From Clostridiaceae bacterium (GTDB taxonomy: Bacteria > Bacillota > Clostridia > Clostridiales > Clostridiaceae): a stretch of DNA of 5,018 nucleotides. Made by a program: the position numbers and the translations under genes. Below, piece by piece: positions 1 through 4,828 of this stretch. The stretch is from positions 1 to 5,018 of the forward strand of contig DOKV01000090.1 of assembly GCA_003510765.1 (NCBI GenBank). Direction: 5' to 3'. Below the pieces are notes generated by a model. The model had not been told where the DNA came from, made no database searches, and saw only the letters and a program-made list of their open reading frames with translations. Every line of letters starts with the position of its first letter. The stretch's first letter is position 1.

Positions 1-27
1 TGGTTGTACCTGTTCTTTTTCTTCCAT
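1..27 (-). CDS. N-terminus of an unidentified protein, cut by the window edge
   Basis: Only nine codons are visible, reading MEEKEQVQP from the ATG whose complement lies at 25-27. The start is supported by an AGAGGA ribosome binding site (complement 36-41) eight bases upstream, by a promoter with a perfect TATAAT further upstream, and by a terminator behind the preceding fra gene, so this looks like the start of a separate transcription unit. The visible residues are charged and polar, with no signal peptide. Function cannot be inferred. Confidence 0.5.
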
Positions 28-51
28 GGGTTTCTTCCTCTAATATCCAGA

Positions 52-80
52 TCGTATACCGGCTCAGATGACGTATACGA
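52..80. repeat. Inverted repeat TCGTATAC / GTATACGA in the leader
   Basis: TCGTATAC (52-59) and GTATACGA (73-80) are perfect complements separated by 13 bases. Each arm also contains the palindrome GTATAC. The element lies just after the predicted start of transcription of the left-edge gene and before its ribosome binding site. It could be a two-site operator for a repressor or an RNA hairpin in the leader. No run of U follows, so it is not a terminator. Confidence 0.5.
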
Positions 81-96
81 AGATTTTTCAGTATGT

Positions 97-124
97 ATTA
101 TAGAACAATATACCATGTTCTCCA
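97..124 (-). promoter_or_regulatory. Probable sigma-A promoter for the gene leaving the left edge
   Basis: On the minus strand a perfect -10 box TATAAT (complement 97-102) is preceded, after 16 bases, by TGGAGA (complement 119-124), which matches four of six positions of TTGACA. Transcription would start near 90 and give a leader of about 60 bases before the ATG at 27. The site lies downstream of the fra terminator. The weak -35 box suggests that an activator may help or that expression is modest. Confidence 0.5.
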
Positions 125-169
125 GTGCCTTCGTTCTTTACACACTACAGATTCTGTTTTTAAAGATAC

Positions 170-204
170 AAAAAAGAAGATCGCTCTTGCAAACAATCTT
201 CTTT
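170..204 (-). terminator. Intrinsic terminator after fra
   Basis: Read on the minus strand, AAAGAAGAT and ATCTTCTTT (arms at 196-204 and 173-181) form a nine-pair stem with a 14-base loop, and the U-run continues through 170. It begins 16 bases past the fra stop codon and separates fra from the promoter of the next gene. The stem is A+T-rich, so termination may be incomplete. Confidence 0.65.
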
Positions 205-219
205 CATTGGACTACTTCA

Positions 220-597
220 TTACGTGTACGTACGCCAAAATCCTTTATGATCTTTCTTTTCTTGCCTATTCCATCGGATGATCTCTTCCAGAAGTTCATA
301 GGACAGATCCTTCTGCCAAGGAATGTGGAAAATCTCCTTTAAGAGCTTATAACCTTCTTTTTCTATGGCCTCTTGAAACTCCTTTAATGCGGGCTTTTCA
401 GGAGCCACGGATAGATGTCCTTTGGATACACTAAAGCCTATGATAAAGGTACCATGATCCGTATACATGGGTTGATTCCACTTGATCTCTTCTTTTAAGG
501 TGGGAAAGGTCTCTTTGATGTGGGCAAAAAGCGCTGCCATCCTTTGCCTCTTCTCTCCTTCTTCTATGGTGAGAAGATAGTCCTCAAAACGCTCCAT
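220..597 (-). CDS. fra: Fra/YdhG frataxin-like protein (DUF1801), probable intracellular iron chaperone
   Basis: This 125-residue cytoplasmic protein belongs to the DUF1801/YdhG family. The block EIKWNQPMYTDHGTFIIGFS (37-56), followed by SKGHLSVAPEK (58-68), is nearly identical to B. subtilis YdhG (Fra) as I remember it. The later IPW (92-94), LLEEII (102-107) and the FW near the C-terminus (120-121) also agree, and the length is normal for the family. B. subtilis Fra has a frataxin-like fold and has been described as an iron chaperone that supplies iron for Fe-S cluster and heme formation; that role is taken from the family. Acidic residues are concentrated in helix 1 and near the C-terminus. 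The ATG follows AAGGAGG (complement 605-611) by seven bases, and this ribosome binding site overlaps the stop codon of the upstream cupin gene, so the two genes are co-transcribed and possibly translationally coupled. Confidence 0.85.
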   Translation of the reverse strand: MERFEDYLLTIEEGEKRQRMAALFAHIKETFPTLKEEIKWNQPMYTDHGTFIIGFSVSKGHLSVAPEKPALKEFQEAIEKEGYKLLKEIFHIPWQKDLSYELLEEIIRWNRQEKKDHKGFWRTYT

Positions 598-609
598 GTG
601 CAGTCCTCC

Positions 610-1086
610 TTACATAGGTAATCTTTCATACGCCATTTTCCTAATCATCTCTTCATGGGCAGGATACCTTTGTATCAACTCTTCTTGGGTAAAAAGTTTA
701 AAGTCTTTGAAATCAAATCCCGGAATCACCGTGCAGCTCACCAGCGCATAGCCCTCTTCCACGGAAGAGCCGAAGATTTCTCCCGCTTTCACCAAGTGAT
801 GGAGCTTTTCTCCCTCCCCAAGGCCAAGCTTCGTCTGTTCATAGGTACCATCGGGCAAAATGGCGTGGACCGTTAACGAATCCCCGGCATGGTAAAACCA
901 AAGTTCATCAGACACCAATTGGTGAAGGTGAGAAGGCCTTTCTTTGGTGAGTAAGAAATAGATGTTGGTATAGCATACGTGGGTTTCATCTTCTTCATCC
1001 ACCACACGATCTGTTTGCCGATAGTAACCCCCTTCGGGATGAGGTAAAAGTTGTAGATCTTCAATCCATTGTTCTTTTGTTTTCAT
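610..1086 (-). CDS. DUF985 (cupin_5) family protein, function unknown
   Basis: The 158 residues carry the landmarks of the DUF985 cupin family, which includes yeast YML079w. These are LPHPEGGYYRQTDR near the N-terminus (14-27), IYFLLT (42-47), SHLHQLVSDELWFYHAGDSL (52-71), which forms the first cupin strand pair with H53, H55, D60 and E61, and VIPGFDFKDFKLF (120-132) near the end. Length is typical for the family. Structures of relatives show a jelly-roll dimer with a pocket that suggests binding of a small molecule or nucleotide-like ligand, but no reaction is established. No signal peptide or membrane segment is present. The ATG follows a GGAGGAG ribosome binding site (complement 1091-1097). 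The gene is first in a tight pair with fra, 12 bases apart, and an extended -10 promoter lies about 45 bases upstream. Confidence 0.88.
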   Translation of the reverse strand: MKTKEQWIEDLQLLPHPEGGYYRQTDRVVDEEDETHVCYTNIYFLLTKERPSHLHQLVSDELWFYHAGDSLTVHAILPDGTYEQTKLGLGEGEKLHHLVKAGEIFGSSVEEGYALVSCTVIPGFDFKDFKLFTQEELIQRYPAHEEMIRKMAYERLPM

Positions 1087-1130
1087 GTATCTCCTCCATG
1101 GTAGTAACCCTAGATCATCTCTTCCTTATA

Positions 1131-1139
1131 ACTATAGCA
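1131..1139 (-). promoter_or_regulatory. Candidate extended -10 promoter for the cupin-fra pair
   Basis: The minus strand reads TGCTATAGT (complement 1131-1139), an extended -10 element with the TGn motif and a near-consensus hexamer. The -35 region 17 bases upstream, ATGGAA, is weak, as is tolerated with an extended -10. Transcription would start near 1124, giving a leader of about 37 bases. No good terminator separates this site from the merR-RDD gene, so read-through from that gene is also possible. Confidence 0.4.
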
Positions 1140-1203
1140 TTTCTGCTTCATTCTTCCATACTAAAATAATCCATAGCCGGAAGTTCTATGCCCCCACATC
1201 TTT

Positions 1204-2670
1204 TTACGGGGTTTTCACTTGATAGGTATAATGGAAATAATGCTCCTTGGCCTCAGGCTGAGGAAAGAAGATCCCACCGCCAAATCTCTCTTCATAGCCT
1301 TTCACATCTAGCTGAGAGTATGCTTCCACCTGGTATTTTGAGAAGGCCCTACTATCATAAGCCAATGGAGAAAGGGCCAAAAGCAGGTTCTGTGGTTTCA
1401 AACTAAAGATGTTCAGTTCTTCTCTGGCGCCCAGCATGGCCAGGTACGTTAAAATCACTTCATTGCCATAGGTGCCCACAGGTTCTAGCACATCTCTTAC
1501 GTAGATGTCAAAAGCGACCTCTTTTACCTTGCCATCTTCCATAAAATACTTCAGCATTGGCACTTGCCGATGGGTCAGTTCCACGGTATAGACATGGGGT
1601 CTCTCTAGCTTTTTCCATTGACCTTCCTTGGTAAAGATAAAATCCGGATCTTCCCAATCCAGGTACTTTTGATAGTATCGGACATTTTCTGAAAACTCTC
1701 TTAAGGTCAAGTCCCCTCGATGAGGGGGCAGCGTTTGATAAAGCTGTACCAAGGCATGACTTCCAGAAAAGACAAGCACGCTTGCCAGCACAAGATTAAA
1801 GCGCAAAGATTTCCACTTTTGGGGATCTTCTTTGGGTAGATAGGAAAAATCAAACTTCTCCTCCCAAGAAAGCTCCCCACCGTCTCGAACCTTTTGATAG
1901 CTTCGATACATGAAGTACAAAGAAATCACCGGCATAAGAAAGCCGAGTCCACTTTTCAGTACTTCATAAGTGCGCGAAAAACCTTCCTCATAGGAAAGCT
2001 TTTCCCCTTGGTATGTGCGAAGGGTAAGACCCATGAGCCATTTTCCTAAGGTAGTGCCTACTTTTGATAGCAGCAAAGGCTCTAAAAACTGCATGAGGGC
2101 CACAGCAAAGACCAAATCAAAAAGATTCTCCAACAACCCATCATTGAGAATGATGTGCCCAAAGAGAAAAACGCGAAGAAGAAGTCCAGCAAATCCATAG
2201 GTGGCCAGATCGATCCCTCTGGCAAAAAACCTTCGTCCTGTATATTCATGAGTCATGCTTCTGGTTTTCTTTTCTTTATAGTAGATTTTCCCCGTATCTC
2301 GTTCTTTCTCTGCCAATAGACTTAGATACTTCTCTCCTTCTAGCTCTTGAAAAGAAGATACTTCTTTTTTCATCACTTGACAAACTTCTTTGGCATAAGC
2401 CAAAGCATTTTCTTCTTTTTCCAGCAGAGCGATACGCTCTGTCAAAAGCGCTTGTATAGATCTTTTTTCTGTGAAGATTTCTTGCACTTCTTCCACAGTA
2501 AATCCTACACTTCTCAGGAGCTTAATTTTATAAAGGGATGCCAGATCATCTTTGGTATACTCTCGATACCCATTGTCTCTCCGGTCTGGATGAAGGAGTC
2601 CTGCCTTTTCATAAAAGCGTATGGTAGACCTGTCCATCCCGGTTTGGGTTTCAACGTCTTTAATTTGCAT
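1204..2670 (-). CDS. Membrane-bound MerR-family regulator: MerR DNA-binding domain fused to RDD membrane domain and a C-terminal domain of unknown type
   Basis: Residues 1-70 form a MerR-type winged helix-turn-helix, with STIRFYEKAGLL (15-26), the wing NGYREY (33-38), and LYKIKLLRSVGFTVEEVQEI (46-65). A charged coiled coil, expected to drive dimerisation, covers about 71-125. An RDD-like membrane domain follows, with RRFFARGIDLATYG (146-159), hydrophobic stretches near 153-173, 183-202 and 238-256, and GTTLGKWLMGLTLRT (205-219). Another hydrophobic segment lies at about 290-308. Residues 310-488 are soluble-looking, rich in aromatic and acidic residues, and match nothing I recognise. Ordinary MerR proteins are about 110-300 residues, so this is a large fusion that would tether the DNA-binding dimer to the membrane. 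The only cysteine (97) argues against thiol metal sensing. Whether the C-terminal part is outside the cell depends on whether three or four segments cross, which I cannot settle. The start is supported by GAGGTG (complement 2675-2680) and the MerR-like promoter. Confidence 0.85.
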   Translation of the reverse strand: MQIKDVETQTGMDRSTIRFYEKAGLLHPDRRDNGYREYTKDDLASLYKIKLLRSVGFTVEEVQEIFTEKRSIQALLTERIALLEKEENALAYAKEVCQVMKKEVSSFQELEGEKYLSLLAEKERDTGKIYYKEKKTRSMTHEYTGRRFFARGIDLATYGFAGLLLRVFLFGHIILNDGLLENLFDLVFAVALMQFLEPLLLSKVGTTLGKWLMGLTLRTYQGEKLSYEEGFSRTYEVLKSGLGFLMPVISLYFMYRSYQKVRDGGELSWEEKFDFSYLPKEDPQKWKSLRFNLVLASVLVFSGSHALVQLYQTLPPHRGDLTLREFSENVRYYQKYLDWEDPDFIFTKEGQWKKLERPHVYTVELTHRQVPMLKYFMEDGKVKEVAFDIYVRDVLEPVGTYGNEVILTYLAMLGAREELNIFSLKPQNLLLALSPLAYDSRAFSKYQVEAYSQLDVKGYEERFGGGIFFPQPEAKEHYFHYTYQVKTP

Positions 2671-2698
2671 AATCCACCTCTTTCTCTTTTCTAGTCTT

Positions 2699-2729
2699 AT
2701 TGTAAACTATGAACAATGTCCACAGTCAA
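2699..2729 (-). promoter_or_regulatory. MerR-type promoter of the merR-RDD gene (19-bp spacer)
   Basis: On the minus strand TTGACT (-35, complement 2724-2729) and TACAAT (-10, complement 2699-2704) are separated by 19 bases. Standard sigma-A promoters use about 17; 19-20 is the hallmark of promoters that MerR-family proteins activate by untwisting the DNA. Transcription would start near 2692, leaving a short leader before the ATG at 2670. Its place directly before a MerR-family gene suggests autoregulation. Confidence 0.65.
2707..2725. promoter_or_regulatory. Probable MerR operator, imperfect dyad
   Basis: CTATGAACAATGTCCACAG is a 19-base imperfect inverted repeat: seven of nine positions in each half-site are complementary around the central A at 2716. 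It lies almost entirely within the 19-base spacer of the promoter above, exactly where MerR-family dimers bind. This is inferred from symmetry and position only. Confidence 0.55.
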
Positions 2730-2739
2730 TAAAATCCAG

Positions 2740-3060
2740 AAAATATAGTGCATTTCTCCTATTTCACAGGAACACCCCCCTCCTCATATGGACCATGAAC
2801 GTTCACCTTTGGATCATTCGTCTCTTATCACTTCGGACTTCCCCCTTGTGAGCCTCCTCTTCTCTAGGCTGTTCCTTTAAAACCCATACTTCCCTTGATT
2901 TTCAATACTATACCACTTTTCACACCTTCTATGCCCCTTGGTCTCTCCTCAAGGATTTTCCAGATAACCCGAACATTCTTTTTGTATGCAAGGCTTTACG
3001 TTCTGCCTACCTCTCAAAAAAGCGATTGATATTCTGATAAAACAGCTATAATTAGCCATT
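2740..3060. other. Intergenic stretch without an assignable gene
   Basis: Both strands were read and no open frame has a start codon, ribosome binding site and length that would make a gene. The minus strand is rich in purines and shows three consecutive stop-bounded open stretches in different frames (43 codons over 2867-2995, 32 over 2806-2901, 21 over 2762-2824), which may be chance or remains of a decayed gene. A perfect ten-base palindrome TGAACGTTCA lies at 2796-2805. No tRNA, CRISPR or transposon end is visible. Confidence 0.5.
3026..3052 (+). promoter_or_regulatory. Possible second upstream promoter for the permease
   Basis: TTGATA (3026-3031) and a perfect TATAAT (3047-3052) are separated by only 15 bases, shorter than the optimum. 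If used, transcription would start near 3059 and still run through both riboswitches. The promoter at 3106-3134 is much better, so this is a minor or non-functional candidate. Confidence 0.25.
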
Positions 3061-3105
3061 CTAAGTTAAAAACACGAAAATAGAGAGTAAATAATTAAAA
3101 AACGT

Positions 3106-3134
3106 TTGACCTCTCTGTTCTCCTTTGGTATGAT
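3106..3134 (+). promoter_or_regulatory. Sigma-A promoter of the riboswitch-permease transcript
   Basis: TTGACC (3106-3111) and TATGAT (3129-3134) are each one mismatch from consensus and have the optimal 17-base spacer. An A-rich tract just upstream (about 3084-3102) resembles an UP element. Transcription should start near 3141, about 22 bases before the guanine aptamer, giving a leader of roughly 340 bases before the permease ATG. Confidence 0.85.
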
Positions 3135-3162
3135 GAACTCGAGAATTAAATATTGAAGAACA

Positions 3163-3232
3163 ACTCATATAATGTCCGAAAATATGGTTCGACAGTTTCT
3201 ACAGAATGACCGTAAATCATTCTTCTATGAGT
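3163..3232 (+). promoter_or_regulatory. Guanine-class purine riboswitch aptamer
   Basis: All conserved parts of the purine riboswitch are present in order. P1 is ACTCATA (3163-3169) with TATGAGT (3226-3232). J1/2 is TAA; P2 runs 3173-3180 with 3188-3194; loop 2 contains AATATGG (3181-3187). J2/3 is GTTTCTAC (3195-3202), P3 is AGAATG (3203-3208) with CATTCT (3218-3223), and loop 3 is ACCGTAAAT (3209-3217). The base that pairs with the ligand (position 74 in B. subtilis xpt numbering) is C at 3225, which specifies guanine or hypoxanthine rather than adenine. T at 3200 (xpt U51) argues against the 2'-deoxyguanosine variant. Departures from the usual form are one extra base in the P2 5' strand (C 3176/3177), a P3 one pair longer, and T rather than A at position 73. 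It lies in the leader of a purine base permease and shares its P1 3' strand with the next aptamer's extended closing helix. Confidence 0.95.
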
Positions 3233-3350
3233 GAAAGTGTATCTAGGGTTCCATTCTCTTTTTCTAAAGAGAAGTTTGGTCCAAGCGATACAAACATCAT
3301 TTGTATGTTACACCGATGGGAAAAAAGCCCGGACGGATAGGTTTCACTCA
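3228..3350 (+). promoter_or_regulatory. Antiterminator helix linking the two aptamers
   Basis: TGAGTGAAA (3228-3236) is perfectly complementary to TTTCACTCA (3342-3350). The nine pairs extend the closing stem of the PRPP aptamer into the 3' strand of the guanine aptamer's P1 (3226-3232), with five bases in common. The helix encloses the PRPP aptamer and is incompatible with the terminator, whose 5' arm lies inside it. Guanine binding should take away the shared bases and weaken the antiterminator. The pairing is seen directly; the switching is inferred. Confidence 0.7.
3233..3345 (+). promoter_or_regulatory. PRPP riboswitch aptamer (ykkC superfamily, subtype 2), in tandem with the guanine aptamer
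   Basis: The ykkC signature blocks appear in order: TCTAGGGTTCC (3242-3252), TGGTCCAAG (3277-3285), GTTACACCG (3307-3315), GGG with AAAAAAGCCCGG (3318-3332), and GGATAGGTTTC (3335-3345). Helices are closing stem GAAA/TTTC (3233-3236 with 3342-3345), TGTATC/GATACA (3238-3243 with 3287-3292), hairpin TTCTCTTT/AAAGAGAA (3254-3261 with 3266-3273), AACAT/ATGTT (3293-3297 with 3305-3309) and GGG/CCC (3318-3320 with 3328-3330). The GAAAGTGT start, GGTCCAAG and AGGTTTC end match the Thermoanaerobacter PRPP aptamer as I remember it, with different but still paired stem sequences, rather than the guanidine-I subtype. Position directly after a guanine aptamer matches the described guanine-PRPP tandems. 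Alternatives within the superfamily, mainly ppGpp, cannot be excluded by eye. Ligand binding should hold 3326-3341 in the aptamer and prevent termination, giving an ON switch. Confidence 0.85.
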
Positions 3351-3384
3351 CATGACAAGCCTATCCACCGAGCTCTATTTTTTT
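3326..3384 (+). terminator. Riboswitch-controlled intrinsic terminator
   Basis: GGATAGG (3335-3341) pairs with CCTATCC (3360-3366). Below a small internal loop, CGG/CCG (3330-3332 with 3368-3370) and AGC/GCT (3326-3328 with 3372-3374) lengthen the stem, and TATTTTTTT follows (3376-3384). The 5' arm consists of the 3' end of the PRPP aptamer, including the CCC of its last helix, so folding of the aptamer and of the terminator exclude each other. It is the only terminator between the two aptamers and the permease. Confidence 0.85.
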
Positions 3385-3478
3385 GCAATTATCCTTCATT
3401 TAAAGAGCTTTCTGGTATTCAAGGAGTGTTTTTTCAAAGATAATTCATCAAAATGCAATCATTAGGAGGCAACAACAC

Positions 3479-4804
3479 ATGAATGAGTTCTTTAAGTTAA
3501 AGGAACACAACACCACCGTTCGAACTGAAATTATCGCTGGTATTACTACTTTTGTCACTATGGCCTACATCTTGGTCGTTAATCCAGTGTACTTATCTGT
3601 AGCCGGCATGGACTTTAATGCTGTATTTATGGCTACTTGTATCTCCGCTGCCATTGGTACCTTGATCATGGGACTTTATGCAAAGCTTCCCTTTGCCCAA
3701 GCGCCTGGTATGGGACTTAATGCATTCTTTGCTTATACAGTAGTGGGTGCCTTAGGATATACCTGGGAAGCAGCCTTAGCTGCCGTTTTCCTTTCTGGTA
3801 TTTTCTTTATCGTACTAACCATCACCGGTTTTAGAGAGACCATCGTCAAAGCCATCCCCAATGCGCTAAAGCATGCCATTGGTGCAGGTATTGGTCTTTT
3901 CATCGCCTTCATCGGGTTCCAAAACTCTGGCATCGTCGTAAACTCTGATGCAACCCTTGTAACCATTGGTGACTTCACACAGCCCACAGTACTTCTAGCA
4001 GTAATTGGTCTTGTGATCACAGCCATCCTCATGGCTAAAAAAGTTCGTGGTGGACTCCTTCTTGGGATCATCGCCACCACCATCGTGGGTATTCCCATGG
4101 GTGTCACAGACACCACCATGAGTAGCTTCTCCTTAAACATCATGCCTACCTTAGGGAAGGCTTTCAATCCTGGTTTTGCTCAGCTTTTCAACACGGAAAA
4201 TGGTCTTGTGGCTATGCTAACCAGCGTATTTGTAGTCATCATTTCCTTCATGCTTGTGGACATGTTTGATACCATCGGTACCCTCATTGGTACTGGGGCA
4301 AAAGCAGGTATGCTGGACAAAGAAGGCAAACTACCCAACATGGACAAAGCCCTTATGGCTGATGCAGTAGCAACTTCTGCTGGTGCGCTACTTGGTACTT
4401 CCACAGTAACCACTTATGTAGAATCTGCTGCCGGTGTAGCCGAAGGTGGAAAGACTGGACTTACAGCTGTTACCACCGGTGTGCTATTCATCTTGGCTAT
4501 TTTCCTAGCTCCTTTTGCTCTGATGGTACCAGCGGAAGCCACAGCGCCAGCGCTGATTGTCGTAGGTGTCCTCATGATGACCACCATCAAGAACATCAAC
4601 TTTGATGACTTTGAAGATGCCCTTCCAGCCTTCTTCACCTTTGGGGTTATGGCCTTTACCTACAGCATCTCCAATGGTATTGCTGCTGGGCTCATCTTCT
4701 ATCCCATCACAAAGCTTGCTGCTGGAAAGCCCAAAGAGATTCACCCACTGCTTTATTTCCTCTTTGTGGTCTTTGTCTTGAAGCTCGCCTTCTTACCTAG
4801 GTAA
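3479..4804 (+). CDS. pbuG: Guanine/hypoxanthine permease, NCS2 family, AzgA/PbuG branch
   Basis: This 441-residue integral membrane protein should import guanine and hypoxanthine with protons for purine salvage. Family marks are EIIAGITTFVTMAYILVVNP (17-36) leading into the first membrane segment, QAPGMGLNAFFAY (74-86) with the short substrate-binding region, GFRETIVKAIP (117-127), GAGIGLFIAFIGFQNSGI (135-152), LVDMFDTIGTLIGTG (259-273), GTSTVTTYVESAAGVAEGGK (306-325) and GLIFYPITKLAAGKPKEIHP (404-423). Order and length agree closely with B. subtilis PbuG (about 440 residues) and E. coli GhxP/PurP relatives, which have 14 membrane segments in two inverted halves. Choice of base (guanine/hypoxanthine rather than adenine) rests on the guanine riboswitch and on resemblance to PbuG, not on a residue I can name. 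AGGAGG (3464-3469) lies nine bases before the ATG. The gene is alone in its unit, controlled by the two-aptamer leader, and a terminator starts 24 bases after its stop codon. Confidence 0.92.
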   Translation: MNEFFKLKEHNTTVRTEIIAGITTFVTMAYILVVNPVYLSVAGMDFNAVFMATCISAAIGTLIMGLYAKLPFAQAPGMGLNAFFAYTVVGALGYTWEAALAAVFLSGIFFIVLTITGFRETIVKAIPNALKHAIGAGIGLFIAFIGFQNSGIVVNSDATLVTIGDFTQPTVLLAVIGLVITAILMAKKVRGGLLLGIIATTIVGIPMGVTDTTMSSFSLNIMPTLGKAFNPGFAQLFNTENGLVAMLTSVFVVIISFMLVDMFDTIGTLIGTGAKAGMLDKEGKLPNMDKALMADAVATSAGALLGTSTVTTYVESAAGVAEGGKTGLTAVTTGVLFILAIFLAPFALMVPAEATAPALIVVGVLMMTTIKNINFDDFEDALPAFFTFGVMAFTYSISNGIAAGLIFYPITKLAAGKPKEIHPLLYFLFVVFVLKLAFLPR

Positions 4805-4828
4805 TCCCTTAAAAAACCCTATATAGTG

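Noticed and set aside
4..342. Open frame of 112 codons on the plus strand
   Set aside because: It overlaps the end of fra, its terminator and a minus-strand promoter, and lacks a ribosome binding site. The composition is that of the complement of minus-strand signals.
1172..1190. Hairpin CATAG/CTATG followed by ATTATTTT on the minus strand after merR-RDD
   Set aside because: Five pairs and an interrupted U-run are too weak to call a terminator, although some attenuation before the cupin-fra pair is possible.
2936..2954. Hairpin CCTTG/CAAGG as a plus-strand terminator
   Set aside because: There are only five pairs, no real U-run, and no plus-strand gene before it.
3163..3232. Adenine riboswitch
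   Set aside because: The ligand-pairing base at 3225 is C, not U, so guanine or hypoxanthine is expected.
3233..3345. Guanidine-I (ykkC subtype 1) riboswitch
   Set aside because: The core is shared by the superfamily, but the GAAAGTGT start, the GGATAGGTTTC end, the tandem guanine aptamer and the purine permease all point to subtype 2, and the gene is not a guanidine exporter or carboxylase.
3231..3443. Open frame of 70 codons on the plus strand inside the permease leader
   Set aside because: It begins inside guanine P1 and covers the PRPP aptamer and terminator, has no ribosome binding site, and every conserved base is explained by RNA structure.
3733..4744. Several minus-strand open frames opposite the permease
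   Set aside because: They are antisense shadows of a highly conserved NCS2 transporter, with no ribosome binding sites.
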